Below are positions 1 through 7,002 of a stretch of DNA of 13,354 bases, piece after piece. The stretch covers positions 1 through 13,354 of the forward strand of contig USSF01000060.1 in the NCBI GenBank assembly GCA_900557405.1, written 5' to 3'. Position 1 is the stretch's first letter; each line of letters starts with the position of its first letter. A model generated the notes under the pieces. That model was given only the letters and a program-made list of their open reading frames with translations, ran no database searches and had not been told where the DNA came from. The DNA comes from an uncultured Prevotella sp. Its GTDB lineage: Bacteria > Bacteroidota > Bacteroidia > Bacteroidales > Bacteroidaceae. Position numbers and translations under genes: made by a program.

Positions 1-63
1 AATCATTACCTCCATTGAGGTGAAACACTCATAAATCGCTCATTTTAAGCTATTCTGCAGATT

Positions 64-1749
64 TTAGCGTAATTTTGCGGTATAATATCCATACAGGTTG
101 TCTGACTGTGGAGACGGGCTGTTTTCAAGTATCAGTATCTCGCTATGTCCGTCGTTGTCGGTATCAAGGATTGCAGAAAGTGGTACACTCTTGTGGCGTG
201 CAGCAAGCTGCAGGAACGGTTCTGTTTTATGGCTGTCAATCAGTCCGTCGTTACCGCCTGTCAGCACATGCAGCGACAGGTGGTCGGAATTGCCGCTTGT
301 GTTGAGTTCTGGTATTACTATGTCGGCATGTTGGCCGTTGGCGGAAACAAGAGAAAGAATGCCGCCTTTCATTGCTGGCAGGAACTCGCCGATGTCGAGA
401 GTGCGTCCGCGACTGAATGTCGCATTTCCACAATTGTCAGTGGCGGAAATGAACGGCGTGCAGTAAGTTGCCGGTACCTTGCCGAAGTTGTTGCCGATGT
501 CGGCCTGGCGGTAGCCGTACTGCACTTCTATTATGTCGGAAATACCGTCGCCGTTTATGTCGGCAGCGCTGAAGATGTGCCGTTTGTTGTCAAGAACTGT
601 GTTGTCTGCATAAATGTCGAGAAGGCTTGCACCTACGGAGCCTGGCATATTCCAGCCCAACTGCAGCATGCAGAACTGCTCGTCAAAGTTCTTGCTTGCA
701 GATACATTGCAGAGTTGGCTTCTACCGGATACATGGTCGGTTTGGTATGAAAGATTGTATACAAGATGTATGCTGTCAGAAGAACTTGTCTCTATATATT
801 TCAGACGGCAGTCCATCTTCCCCGTGACACCGGCGATATTGACAGGATATGCATCTGGACGCTGCTCGTAATAGAAATGCATCTTGTTGGCAGGTATGCC
901 AAAGGGATTGTTCTTATTATATCCGTAATCTATCTCGCTAATATAAAAGAAAGCCCCGTCTTTACGGTATTTGTAATATGTGGCATTGCCGTTGCTGTCG
1001 GTTGTTTCTCTTGCATTCCAAGCATAAGCAATTCCCTTTCCGTCATTTCCCGGCACACGAAACGTAGAGTTTTCGTTGCCGCCGAACGTCATTGTATGCC
1101 CATCTTCTGTCCTTAGTGTAAATCCTGTAATACCGTTGTCAGAAACGAACGTGACGGTTGTAAACGGCGAGTCTTCAGGAGAGTATGTCGCCCCGGGTGT
1201 CATCGCCGTGCCGTTTCGGAGCACAAGGCGTTTCCCGTCAAGATAAAGGGCATCGTCATTGCTCAGATCCACGCCGTGTGCCGTGCCGTCATGCCAGATG
1301 TCGCGAGGTCCTCTGCTTATGCACGATAAACCGCCAATGCTGAACCCCGTCCCCATTATTCCGTTTTCTGTCTGGCTATTGTACGATAATGTCAGCTGCG
1401 GTGTGGCCAGCCCTGTTCCTTTGGGGGCGTAAATAGGGATTGACACCGTTGCCGCTCCTATTGGACTGGCATTGAATGTGTATGGCAGAGTCCAAATAGG
1501 GGCATTCTTTGCGCTTGTTATGTCGGGTACTACGGAATACTGCCACATCTCTTCGTCCACCCATGCGTAGTGTGGGTCGCCGAGGGTGAAATCCGGTATC
1601 ACGACATCTGGGTTGTATGGCAGAACCGGCGGATTGACGGCTGTTGCAGCAATTTCGCAACTGTCGGCTGCAAATCTTTTTGTACTGGCTTGGATTAGAA
1701 TGCCGGTGAAGAAAAGAAATAAAAATGTTAAGACGGAGCGTTTTTCCAT
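64..1749 (-). CDS. SpvB/TcdB-N-like secreted protein, short (lacks RHS and toxin regions)
   Basis: The 561-residue product starts with a hydrophobic signal-like segment (residues 5-21). It then carries a region resembling the N-terminal domain of SpvB and insecticidal TcdB proteins (about residues 95-370): the segment GAATVSIPIYAPKGTGLATP, then LSYNSQ, GTGFSIGGLS and ISRGPRDIW are typical of that family. Two FG-GAP/VCBS-type calcium-loop motifs follow, DINGDGISDII (397-407) and DTDNDGHSEILIL (529-541), as in the beta-propeller of TcB proteins. Known family members usually continue for many hundreds of residues into RHS/YD repeats and a variable C-terminus. This one stops at 64-66, shortly after the second loop. 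The stop could be natural, a nonsense or frameshift lesion, or a rearrangement near the window edge. The start at 1749 lies 6 bases past the stop of the preceding gene, so the two are probably cotranscribed. The domain is clear; the function is unknown. Confidence 0.8.
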   Translation of the reverse strand: MEKRSVLTFLFLFFTGILIQASTKRFAADSCEIAATAVNPPVLPYNPDVVIPDFTLGDPHYAWVDEEMWQYSVVPDITSAKNAPIWTLPYTFNASPIGAATVSIPIYAPKGTGLATPQLTLSYNSQTENGIMGTGFSIGGLSCISRGPRDIWHDGTAHGVDLSNDDALYLDGKRLVLRNGTAMTPGATYSPEDSPFTTVTFVSDNGITGFTLRTEDGHTMTFGGNENSTFRVPGNDGKGIAYAWNARETTDSNGNATYYKYRKDGAFFYISEIDYGYNKNNPFGIPANKMHFYYEQRPDAYPVNIAGVTGKMDCRLKYIETSSSDSIHLVYNLSYQTDHVSGRSQLCNVSASKNFDEQFCMLQLGWNMPGSVGASLLDIYADNTVLDNKRHIFSAADINGDGISDIIEVQYGYRQADIGNNFGKVPATYCTPFISATDNCGNATFSRGRTLDIGEFLPAMKGGILSLVSANGQHADIVIPELNTSGNSDHLSLHVLTGGNDGLIDSHKTEPFLQLAARHKSVPLSAILDTDNDGHSEILILENSPSPQSDNLYGYYTAKLR

Positions 1750-1755
1750 AGTTTG

Positions 1756-2211
1756 CTAAAGTTTCGGAGTGGTAGTTTGCTTGGCTATTTTTCGCAATAT
1801 GTGTTGCTGTCCACAAAAAAAGTCAATTGTATATATTCCGTCAGACAGTCCGTTAAGGTCAATCTTTCCGCCCGAAGTGGGCAAATTGACATGTAAAACC
1901 TGTTTGCCGTCTAAGGCATATACCGTTATGTTGCCTTTGCTTGGTATTATGCCGACAGATAAGGATGAAGTCGTTTCACAATACGATATGTCGATTTCGT
2001 TGTTCTCGTCATAGGAGTTACCTTGTTCACCAATATGTTGTCCATGACTCTTGATTTGTGACTTGAAAATTCCGTTACTTTTGCCAGCAATGCGTCTTGA
2101 AATTCTGTTGCCGGCATCGTCATACTCATAGGCTATGGCAGTTTGCGCCCATACTGCGTTAGTAACAAAAATTAAAGTTAAGGTTATAAAATATTTGACT
2201 ATGAGGGGCAT
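1756..2211 (-). CDS. Small secreted protein with RHS/YD-like motif and type IX sorting-like C-terminus
   Basis: The 151-residue protein has a clear signal peptide (residues 1-22, hydrophobic core LTLIFVTNAV, likely cleavage near VWA-Q). Directly after it comes YEYDDAGNRISRR (28-40), which matches the YD-repeat core of RHS proteins (YxYDxxGNR) but occurs only once. The C-terminal 70 residues resemble type IX secretion (Por) sorting domains: NITVYALDGKQVL, KIDLNGLSDGIYTIDF and the basic end ILRKIAK. The mature protein is therefore little more than one YD motif, a linker and a sorting-like tail. It is the first gene of a two-gene unit with the SpvB-like gene, 6 bases downstream. That pairing suggests a shared surface or secretion role, which is inference. 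Export is well supported; the biochemical function is unknown. Confidence 0.75.
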   Translation of the reverse strand: MPLIVKYFITLTLIFVTNAVWAQTAIAYEYDDAGNRISRRIAGKSNGIFKSQIKSHGQHIGEQGNSYDENNEIDISYCETTSSLSVGIIPSKGNITVYALDGKQVLHVNLPTSGGKIDLNGLSDGIYTIDFFCGQQHILRKIAKQTTTPKL

Positions 2212-2228
2212 AGGCTGTGGAATAGTTT

Positions 2229-2274
2229 ATATCGTTTTAAACAAAGGTACACATATTATAAGATTAAACGATAT
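2229..2274. repeat. Inverted repeat flanking a promoter (possible operator)
   Basis: ATATCGTTT at 2229-2237 is the exact reverse complement of AAACGATAT at 2266-2274. The arms are separated by 28 bases and the -7 element lies between them. The placement fits a regulator binding two half-sites, but the arms are A/T-rich and chance is possible. Confidence 0.35.
2242..2249 (-). promoter_or_regulatory. Bacteroidetes -7 promoter element of the small secreted/SpvB-like unit
   Basis: Read on the minus strand this is TACCTTTG, a perfect match to the Bacteroidetes -7 consensus TAnnTTTG and identical to the element before the pectinesterase gene. The -33 element is weak (GTTTAA about 20 bases upstream). 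Transcription would start near 2235, leaving a leader of about 24 bases before the ATG at 2211. A 9-base inverted repeat flanks the element (2229-2237 and 2266-2274). An A/T-rich tract with possible hairpins (2281-2310) lies just upstream. Confidence 0.6.
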
Positions 2275-2310
2275 GGAACTAAAAAAACATGTAGTTTTTT
2301 TTATGTTTTT

Positions 2311-2352
2311 AACAAAAATCCCCGAACCGGCAACTGATGCATGGTTCGGGGA
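2311..2352 (-). terminator. Intrinsic terminator of the pectinesterase gene
   Basis: On the minus strand a 10-base-pair stem (2319-2328 with 2343-2352, core CCCCGAACC/GGTTCGGGG) encloses a 14-base loop. It is followed by five U residues (2314-2318). It lies about 45 bases after the pectinesterase stop codon and before the next promoter, so it separates the two units. Confidence 0.85.
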
Positions 2353-2397
2353 ATCTACTATTGATATAATAACCTAACTAACAATCCGTTCTTGAAG

Positions 2398-5300
2398 TTA
2401 TCTGTTAACCTTCACGGCCTTCACAGTTCCGTCTGTCATGGTCATTACCTTGATTACGGTGCCGGTGTAGTTGGCGCTTACGCGTGTTCCGTCGAGGGTG
2501 TAGTATGCTGTGGCGGTTACGCCCATAGTCTGGTTCACCTCCTTTACGGCAGATGCTGTGCCAGCCTCGGCAGCCTCGGAGAGACCACCCATCTCATTGG
2601 CGGCGCGAACGCTCCATTTGCCTGTGGCGTCGGCATTGTCGTAGTGGTTCTCAGTGGTGAAGTCCACCACCTTGCCGTCCTTGCATACTGCCCAGAGGAG
2701 CACGTACTGACTGTCGTCCCATGTCATCTTGCCCTCGCTGATGAGCACGTTCTGCGGAGCGGAAGCCTGTTCGGTGAGAGCTGTAGGGTCCCAGTTGTCG
2801 GTGCTGCCCATCACTGTTGCGAGTGTATACTGGGCGGCCTCCTCCTTGGTGAGTACGGGGTTGTTGGCGTGTCCGTCGCCGAAGGTCTTCTTCCTTCCGC
2901 TCAGATCAATCACGGTGCCCTTGCTTGTCATGGAGTTGTATTCGGCGAAGCGTGCCGGCCAACCGCCGCTCATCTCGTTCCAACCGATTGCCGAAGGCTG
3001 TGCCTCCATCTTGGTGTCGATGAAGAGGGCGACAGGAGTGCCCGAGCCCCATGGACGGCCGAGCGTGTAGTTGCCGTCGATGCCGCTCTTTTCGGCCTTG
3101 ATGGTGCAGTCCTTGAAGATATATCCGTATTTCGTAGGCTTAGACGGTACGGCGAGATAGCCCGTGCCGCACATCTGCAGATTCACCTTATTATAGAATA
3201 CGTCACCCTTTCCGCAGAGGTAGTCGGTGTTGCCGCGGAGCAGTCCGCCCTCGAAATAGAAGCGGCTGCGGTCGCTGTTGGATACGTAGGTGTCTTGGAA
3301 TCCCCAGAGGCACATGTCCTTGCATACTGTCTTGTTTGACTGGTCGTTGAGCTCGATGTCGCGTCCCTTGGCATCGCCCATGGCACTCTTGATGGTGAAG
3401 TTCTGCATGTAGGTGTTGTTCGCACCGCTCTGCAGACAGAGCACGTCGCCCTGACCGATACCCTCGGCGATGTTTCCGCCGTCCGGCTTATACTGGTCGG
3501 GCACCTTGTTCGTGATGATGGTCTCCGTCATGTCCTCACCGATGATGGACACGTTAGGAGTGTTCAGATATGTAGTAGGGTCGGCAAACTTGGCGTATTC
3601 CTTGTCGTCCACCTTGCAAACCTTCTGGTTGCTGGTGTTGTTGCCTTCCAGTACGTAGTTGCCCTTCTTGATGAAGATGCGGTAGCGCTGAGTCTTGTCG
3701 GCACGCTTTGCAGCGGCTGCAAAGGCTTCGATGAGAGTTCCGTCGGCAGGAACGATGAAATCGTACATTGCCTTTGCCACTACCGGACGGGCCTTGGTCT
3801 TGAATGTTATGCTTATCGGCTCGGCGAGCTTGTTGTCCGTGAGGTCGCTGATGCTGTTGGCAGGCAGTGTGAATGTGTATTGCGTGTCATACTCCAGTGC
3901 CTTGTATTCAAACGAAACGGTCTTGCCCGATACGGCAGGTGTGAGATTCTTTCCGTCGAGGGTGGCAGCGGTATTTTCGCCGGCAACCTTCACTTTCTCG
4001 TCGAAGGTGAGGATGATGTTGCCGTTGGCAGATACGTTCTCGGCATTGTCTGCAGGAACTGTCTCCACGAGTACTGGAGCCTTGCCGTCGTCAACGATCT
4101 TGGCTGTTCCGGTGATGTAGATGTCGGAGATACCGATACCGTCGTTGTTTGATGTAGCGCCCTTTATCTCTGATGTCTTGTCGGCAATCCAGCGGATGTA
4201 GACAGCAGGCTGGTTGTTGGCAGCGGCAGGGAGAGCGAACTCCTCAGTCTTCCAGTTCTTTGCTCCTTCGAGAACAAAGGAACCGAGCTGTGTCCATGTC
4301 TCGCCGTTGAGCGAGTATTCCACGTCATATTTGGTATAGGCATTGTAGTTGAATACCATTGCCGAAGAAACTTTCACATCGGTGAATGCCGAAGCGTTCA
4401 CCATGGTCTGCCAGTAGTATTTGCCCAGTCCCTCGGTGTTCCAGTTCACGGCAGCCCATTTGCCCTCGTAGCCGCCAGAGCTCTGGCTCTTGTCGAGCCA
4501 GCCGATGGTCTTTCCGTCGGCATCGCGGAGCACGAGAGCGTCGGCGTCGTTGTCCTCGGCTGCGAAGTCAGCCTTGCGTCCGTTGTTTCCTTTCTGCACG
4601 AAGTCCCATCCGGCGATGAAGTCAATAGCCGAGAAGTTAGCCTCCAGCGACTTGTTTTCTGTCATGTCGAGCTGCAGTTCCGATGCAGTCTCGCCGTTGC
4701 TCCATGAGTTGAAGGTAACAATCTTGTTTGAAGAGGCAGTAAGTGTGACCTTTGTCCCCTCCTCATACATGTTCTTGCCTTCCACCACGGTGGCGGCAGG
4801 AGTGGCGCTTACCATATAGTCCTTGCCAGGAGCGTTCACGGTAACGTCGAGCGAATAGGTGTTCAGCTTCTTGAAGTTTGCCTTGATGTCTGTGTTGGCG
4901 TTCAGGGTGATGTTGAGAGTCTGCTCCGTACCGAGCTCATTGTTTGCGGCGTCGGTCCAGTTCACGAATTCGTAGCCGAAGTTCTTCTTTGCGGTGAGCT
5001 TCAGTTCTGTTCCCTCGTCAAATTCCTCGCCGGCAGGGTAGAGGGACACGGTTCCTGCCTCTTCAGGGTTGGCTGTGGCTGTGATTGTATAGCGTGCCAC
5101 GTCTTGCTTCTCGCCGGAAACGGTTCCGAGAATGTTCACGTTGTTCAGTCCGTATTGCTTGCCGGTGTTGTCGTATATGTTCACGAGCAGCGAGAATCCC
5201 TTTTCTGTGGCGAATCCTGCCGGAACGTCATACTCAAATGAAGCGACGTCGGTGTTGCCGGCTTTGTTTCTCATCGGCTTGATGCCTGTGGCGAGAGTGC

Positions 5301-6852
5301 TTGTCTGTCCTTCTACGGTCCTTACTCTTACGGCCATCTGTCCGCCGTTCGTACCGAAGCGCATGATGTTTGCGCTAACTTTCGTCGGTGTGAACGTGAT
5401 GCCCTTTGATGGTACCACCTTGAACTCCACGGCATTCTCGTCGTTCTCTGCTCCGCCCTTTGCCGAAGGCTGGAAGCGGGTGTAGGTGATGCCGTTGAAT
5501 GCCTGTGCCTTTACGTTGGTGAGATTCTCTCCGAATGAAACGGAGGTAGTTGTGAATGCTCCTTCTGGAGATGAAACAGGTTCGTCAATCTCTCCGTTGA
5601 ACGGGAAGTTCACGGTTGCCTCGGCATTGTTGAAGCCAGGCTTGTCGCTTTTCACTACGGGCAGTAACATCTGGATGGAACGGTAGTAGCCGCCGTCGTT
5701 TCCTATCACTATGTCGATGGTTTCTGCCTGTGATGCTATTGTGTATACCAATGGGTTGGCAGACTCATAGTCGGTCTGTCCGTCTACGGTGGTTGCCGTC
5801 TTGCCTTCGGCACCGAACGGGCTCATTGCCTGTATCGTGACTGTGGCGCCTGTGCATGAAGGCACGGTGAACTTAGTTCCGTTGTTCCACTGGCACCAGT
5901 CGGTCCAGTTATTGTTGTTGACCTTACCGCTTGTGGCATCCATGTCCATCTTCACGTCGATTGTCTCGCCGCCGATGGTAACCTGTGTCACGTAGATTCC
6001 CTTGTTTCTTTCGTATGCCATTCTCGGTGCACCGTTCTGGCGCTGGAAGTCCCAAAGCAGCGTAGCCGGCTCTGTACGGTCGGCAAGTGTCTTGGCGTTG
6101 GCTGTGAATACAGGAGTGAGAATGGTGTTGGCTGTGATTGTGACGGCGTCGCCGGCCTTGTATGTGCTTGTTCCGTCTGTCCAGCCTGTCAGTGTCTTGC
6201 CGGATATGTATAATGTGCGGTTTGCAGGGATAGTGAATGTCTTTCCGCTCTCCACCTTTTCCTCTGCCGGAGCCACACCTTCTGCCTCGCAGCCGCTGAT
6301 ATCGAATGATACCTTGAATTCTTCTGCAAGTTCGGATGCGTCGGCATGCTCCACTGCTATGTATGGTGTGTAGCTTCCGCCGCTTATGGTCAGTGTGGTT
6401 GCCTCCGTACCTTTATAATAGGCACTTGCCGTGAGTGGTTTTGCCGTGGAATAACAGCCTTCGCCGGTATTGGTGTTGAAGGTGGCAACAGTTGTTCCGG
6501 CAGAGTTCTTCACTGTCACGTCTCCGCCCCAGTTACATGTTCCCATACTGATTTTCACGGGGCCTTCTACCGGAACCTTGCATGAGAAGTTTCCCCACCC
6601 ATGCTCGTCGGAATGGAATTTTCCGCTGAGCACGATGTTTGCCGAAGCGTCGTCGGCTGCCACACGGGTCTGTGTGCCGTCATCGCCTATGACCACACCG
6701 AACTCAAATTTCTGTCCGGAGGATTTCTCCTCTGAGGTGATGAGATTGCCGTTTGTCAGGTCAATCTTGATGTCCTTGAATGCTGCCATGGCCGGAAGGG
6801 CTCCGATCAGACAGACAAACAGAAGGACATTCCTCAAAATTTGTCTTTTCAT
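2398..6852 (-). CDS. Secreted multidomain pectinesterase (pectin methylesterase, CE8-type)
   Basis: This 1484-residue exported protein probably removes methyl esters from homogalacturonan. The start at 6852 is chosen because a signal peptide follows (MKRQILRNVL to AMA, residues 1-23). The ATG at 6990 would add 46 non-signal residues and would lie upstream of the promoter. The N-terminal half contains beta-rich regions, including two divergent InlB/Flg_new-like repeats (about 586-662 and 664-742, ending IKANFKKL and LEANFSAI) and a weaker one near 178-252. A beta-sandwich-like region (745-915) and a bacterial Ig-like Big_5 domain (925-1020) follow. The catalytic domain covers about 1028-1350, with GFQDTY (Q1186, D1187), GNTDYLCG (D1210) and LGRPWG (R1266, W1268). 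The first family glutamine position seems to be R1164. The C-terminus (1449-1484, AYYTLDGTRV to TDGTVKAVKVNR) resembles Prevotella-type secretion tails. It is a single-gene unit with its own promoter and terminator. Confidence 0.9.
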   Translation of the reverse strand: MKRQILRNVLLFVCLIGALPAMAAFKDIKIDLTNGNLITSEEKSSGQKFEFGVVIGDDGTQTRVAADDASANIVLSGKFHSDEHGWGNFSCKVPVEGPVKISMGTCNWGGDVTVKNSAGTTVATFNTNTGEGCYSTAKPLTASAYYKGTEATTLTISGGSYTPYIAVEHADASELAEEFKVSFDISGCEAEGVAPAEEKVESGKTFTIPANRTLYISGKTLTGWTDGTSTYKAGDAVTITANTILTPVFTANAKTLADRTEPATLLWDFQRQNGAPRMAYERNKGIYVTQVTIGGETIDVKMDMDATSGKVNNNNWTDWCQWNNGTKFTVPSCTGATVTIQAMSPFGAEGKTATTVDGQTDYESANPLVYTIASQAETIDIVIGNDGGYYRSIQMLLPVVKSDKPGFNNAEATVNFPFNGEIDEPVSSPEGAFTTTSVSFGENLTNVKAQAFNGITYTRFQPSAKGGAENDENAVEFKVVPSKGITFTPTKVSANIMRFGTNGGQMAVRVRTVEGQTSTLATGIKPMRNKAGNTDVASFEYDVPAGFATEKGFSLLVNIYDNTGKQYGLNNVNILGTVSGEKQDVARYTITATANPEEAGTVSLYPAGEEFDEGTELKLTAKKNFGYEFVNWTDAANNELGTEQTLNITLNANTDIKANFKKLNTYSLDVTVNAPGKDYMVSATPAATVVEGKNMYEEGTKVTLTASSNKIVTFNSWSNGETASELQLDMTENKSLEANFSAIDFIAGWDFVQKGNNGRKADFAAEDNDADALVLRDADGKTIGWLDKSQSSGGYEGKWAAVNWNTEGLGKYYWQTMVNASAFTDVKVSSAMVFNYNAYTKYDVEYSLNGETWTQLGSFVLEGAKNWKTEEFALPAAANNQPAVYIRWIADKTSEIKGATSNNDGIGISDIYITGTAKIVDDGKAPVLVETVPADNAENVSANGNIILTFDEKVKVAGENTAATLDGKNLTPAVSGKTVSFEYKALEYDTQYTFTLPANSISDLTDNKLAEPISITFKTKARPVVAKAMYDFIVPADGTLIEAFAAAAKRADKTQRYRIFIKKGNYVLEGNNTSNQKVCKVDDKEYAKFADPTTYLNTPNVSIIGEDMTETIITNKVPDQYKPDGGNIAEGIGQGDVLCLQSGANNTYMQNFTIKSAMGDAKGRDIELNDQSNKTVCKDMCLWGFQDTYVSNSDRSRFYFEGGLLRGNTDYLCGKGDVFYNKVNLQMCGTGYLAVPSKPTKYGYIFKDCTIKAEKSGIDGNYTLGRPWGSGTPVALFIDTKMEAQPSAIGWNEMSGGWPARFAEYNSMTSKGTVIDLSGRKKTFGDGHANNPVLTKEEAAQYTLATVMGSTDNWDPTALTEQASAPQNVLISEGKMTWDDSQYVLLWAVCKDGKVVDFTTENHYDNADATGKWSVRAANEMGGLSEAAEAGTASAVKEVNQTMGVTATAYYTLDGTRVSANYTGTVIKVMTMTDGTVKAVKVNR

Positions 6853-6914
6853 AAATGTTTTATTTGTTAGTAATTTGTTGTTTTTTGAATTTGCCTTTGG
6901 GTATCCAGATGTGG

Positions 6915-6943
6915 CAAAGGTATAAAAAAAAGGCGTAACGCAA
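6915..6943 (-). promoter_or_regulatory. Promoter of the pectinesterase gene
   Basis: On the minus strand the -7 box TACCTTTG occupies 6915-6922, and a -33 TTG lies at 6941-6943 with 18 bases between them. This fits the Bacteroidetes promoter pattern. Transcription would start near 6908, giving a leader of about 55 bases that is A-rich before the ATG, as is usual for these bacteria. The spacer is the U-tract and the -33 lies in the stem of the upstream operon's terminator. A short inverted repeat (6890-6895 with 6913-6918) overlaps the -7 box and could be regulatory. Confidence 0.7.
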
Positions 6944-6955
6944 TGTGCGCACGCC
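6925..6955 (-). terminator. Intrinsic terminator of the export operon
   Basis: In the minus-strand transcript GGCGU (6951-6955) pairs with ACGCC (6932-6936). GCGCA (6946-6950) pairs with UGCGU (6938-6942), including one G-U pair, around a CAU loop, with one bulged base at 6937. At least seven U residues follow (6925-6931). The G-U pair forms only in the minus-strand RNA, which fixes the orientation. It lies 47 bases after the last permease stop codon. Confidence 0.85.
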
Positions 6956-7002
6956 CCTGTATATAAAGGGTTTGGAGGATTCTCCACCATTTTGCATAAT
7001 TA

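Noticed and set aside
8-21. ACCTC-CATT-GAGGT hairpin as the terminator of the SpvB-like gene
   Set aside because: The stem is only five pairs and no run of U follows on the minus strand.
66-80. TAATTTTG on the plus strand at 70-77 as a promoter
   Set aside because: It matches TAnnTTTG but has no -33 element at the expected distance and would only transcribe antisense to the SpvB-like gene.
2392-3339. Plus-strand 315-codon open frame
   Set aside because: It lies wholly opposite the pectinesterase catalytic domain, whose motifs are unmistakable. Its cysteine, histidine and glycine-rich sequence is typical of an antisense shadow.
6853-6990. N-terminal extension of the pectinesterase frame to an ATG at 6990
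   Set aside because: The 46 added residues are not signal-like, and the promoter (6915-6943) lies inside them. The signal peptide begins at the ATG ending at 6852.
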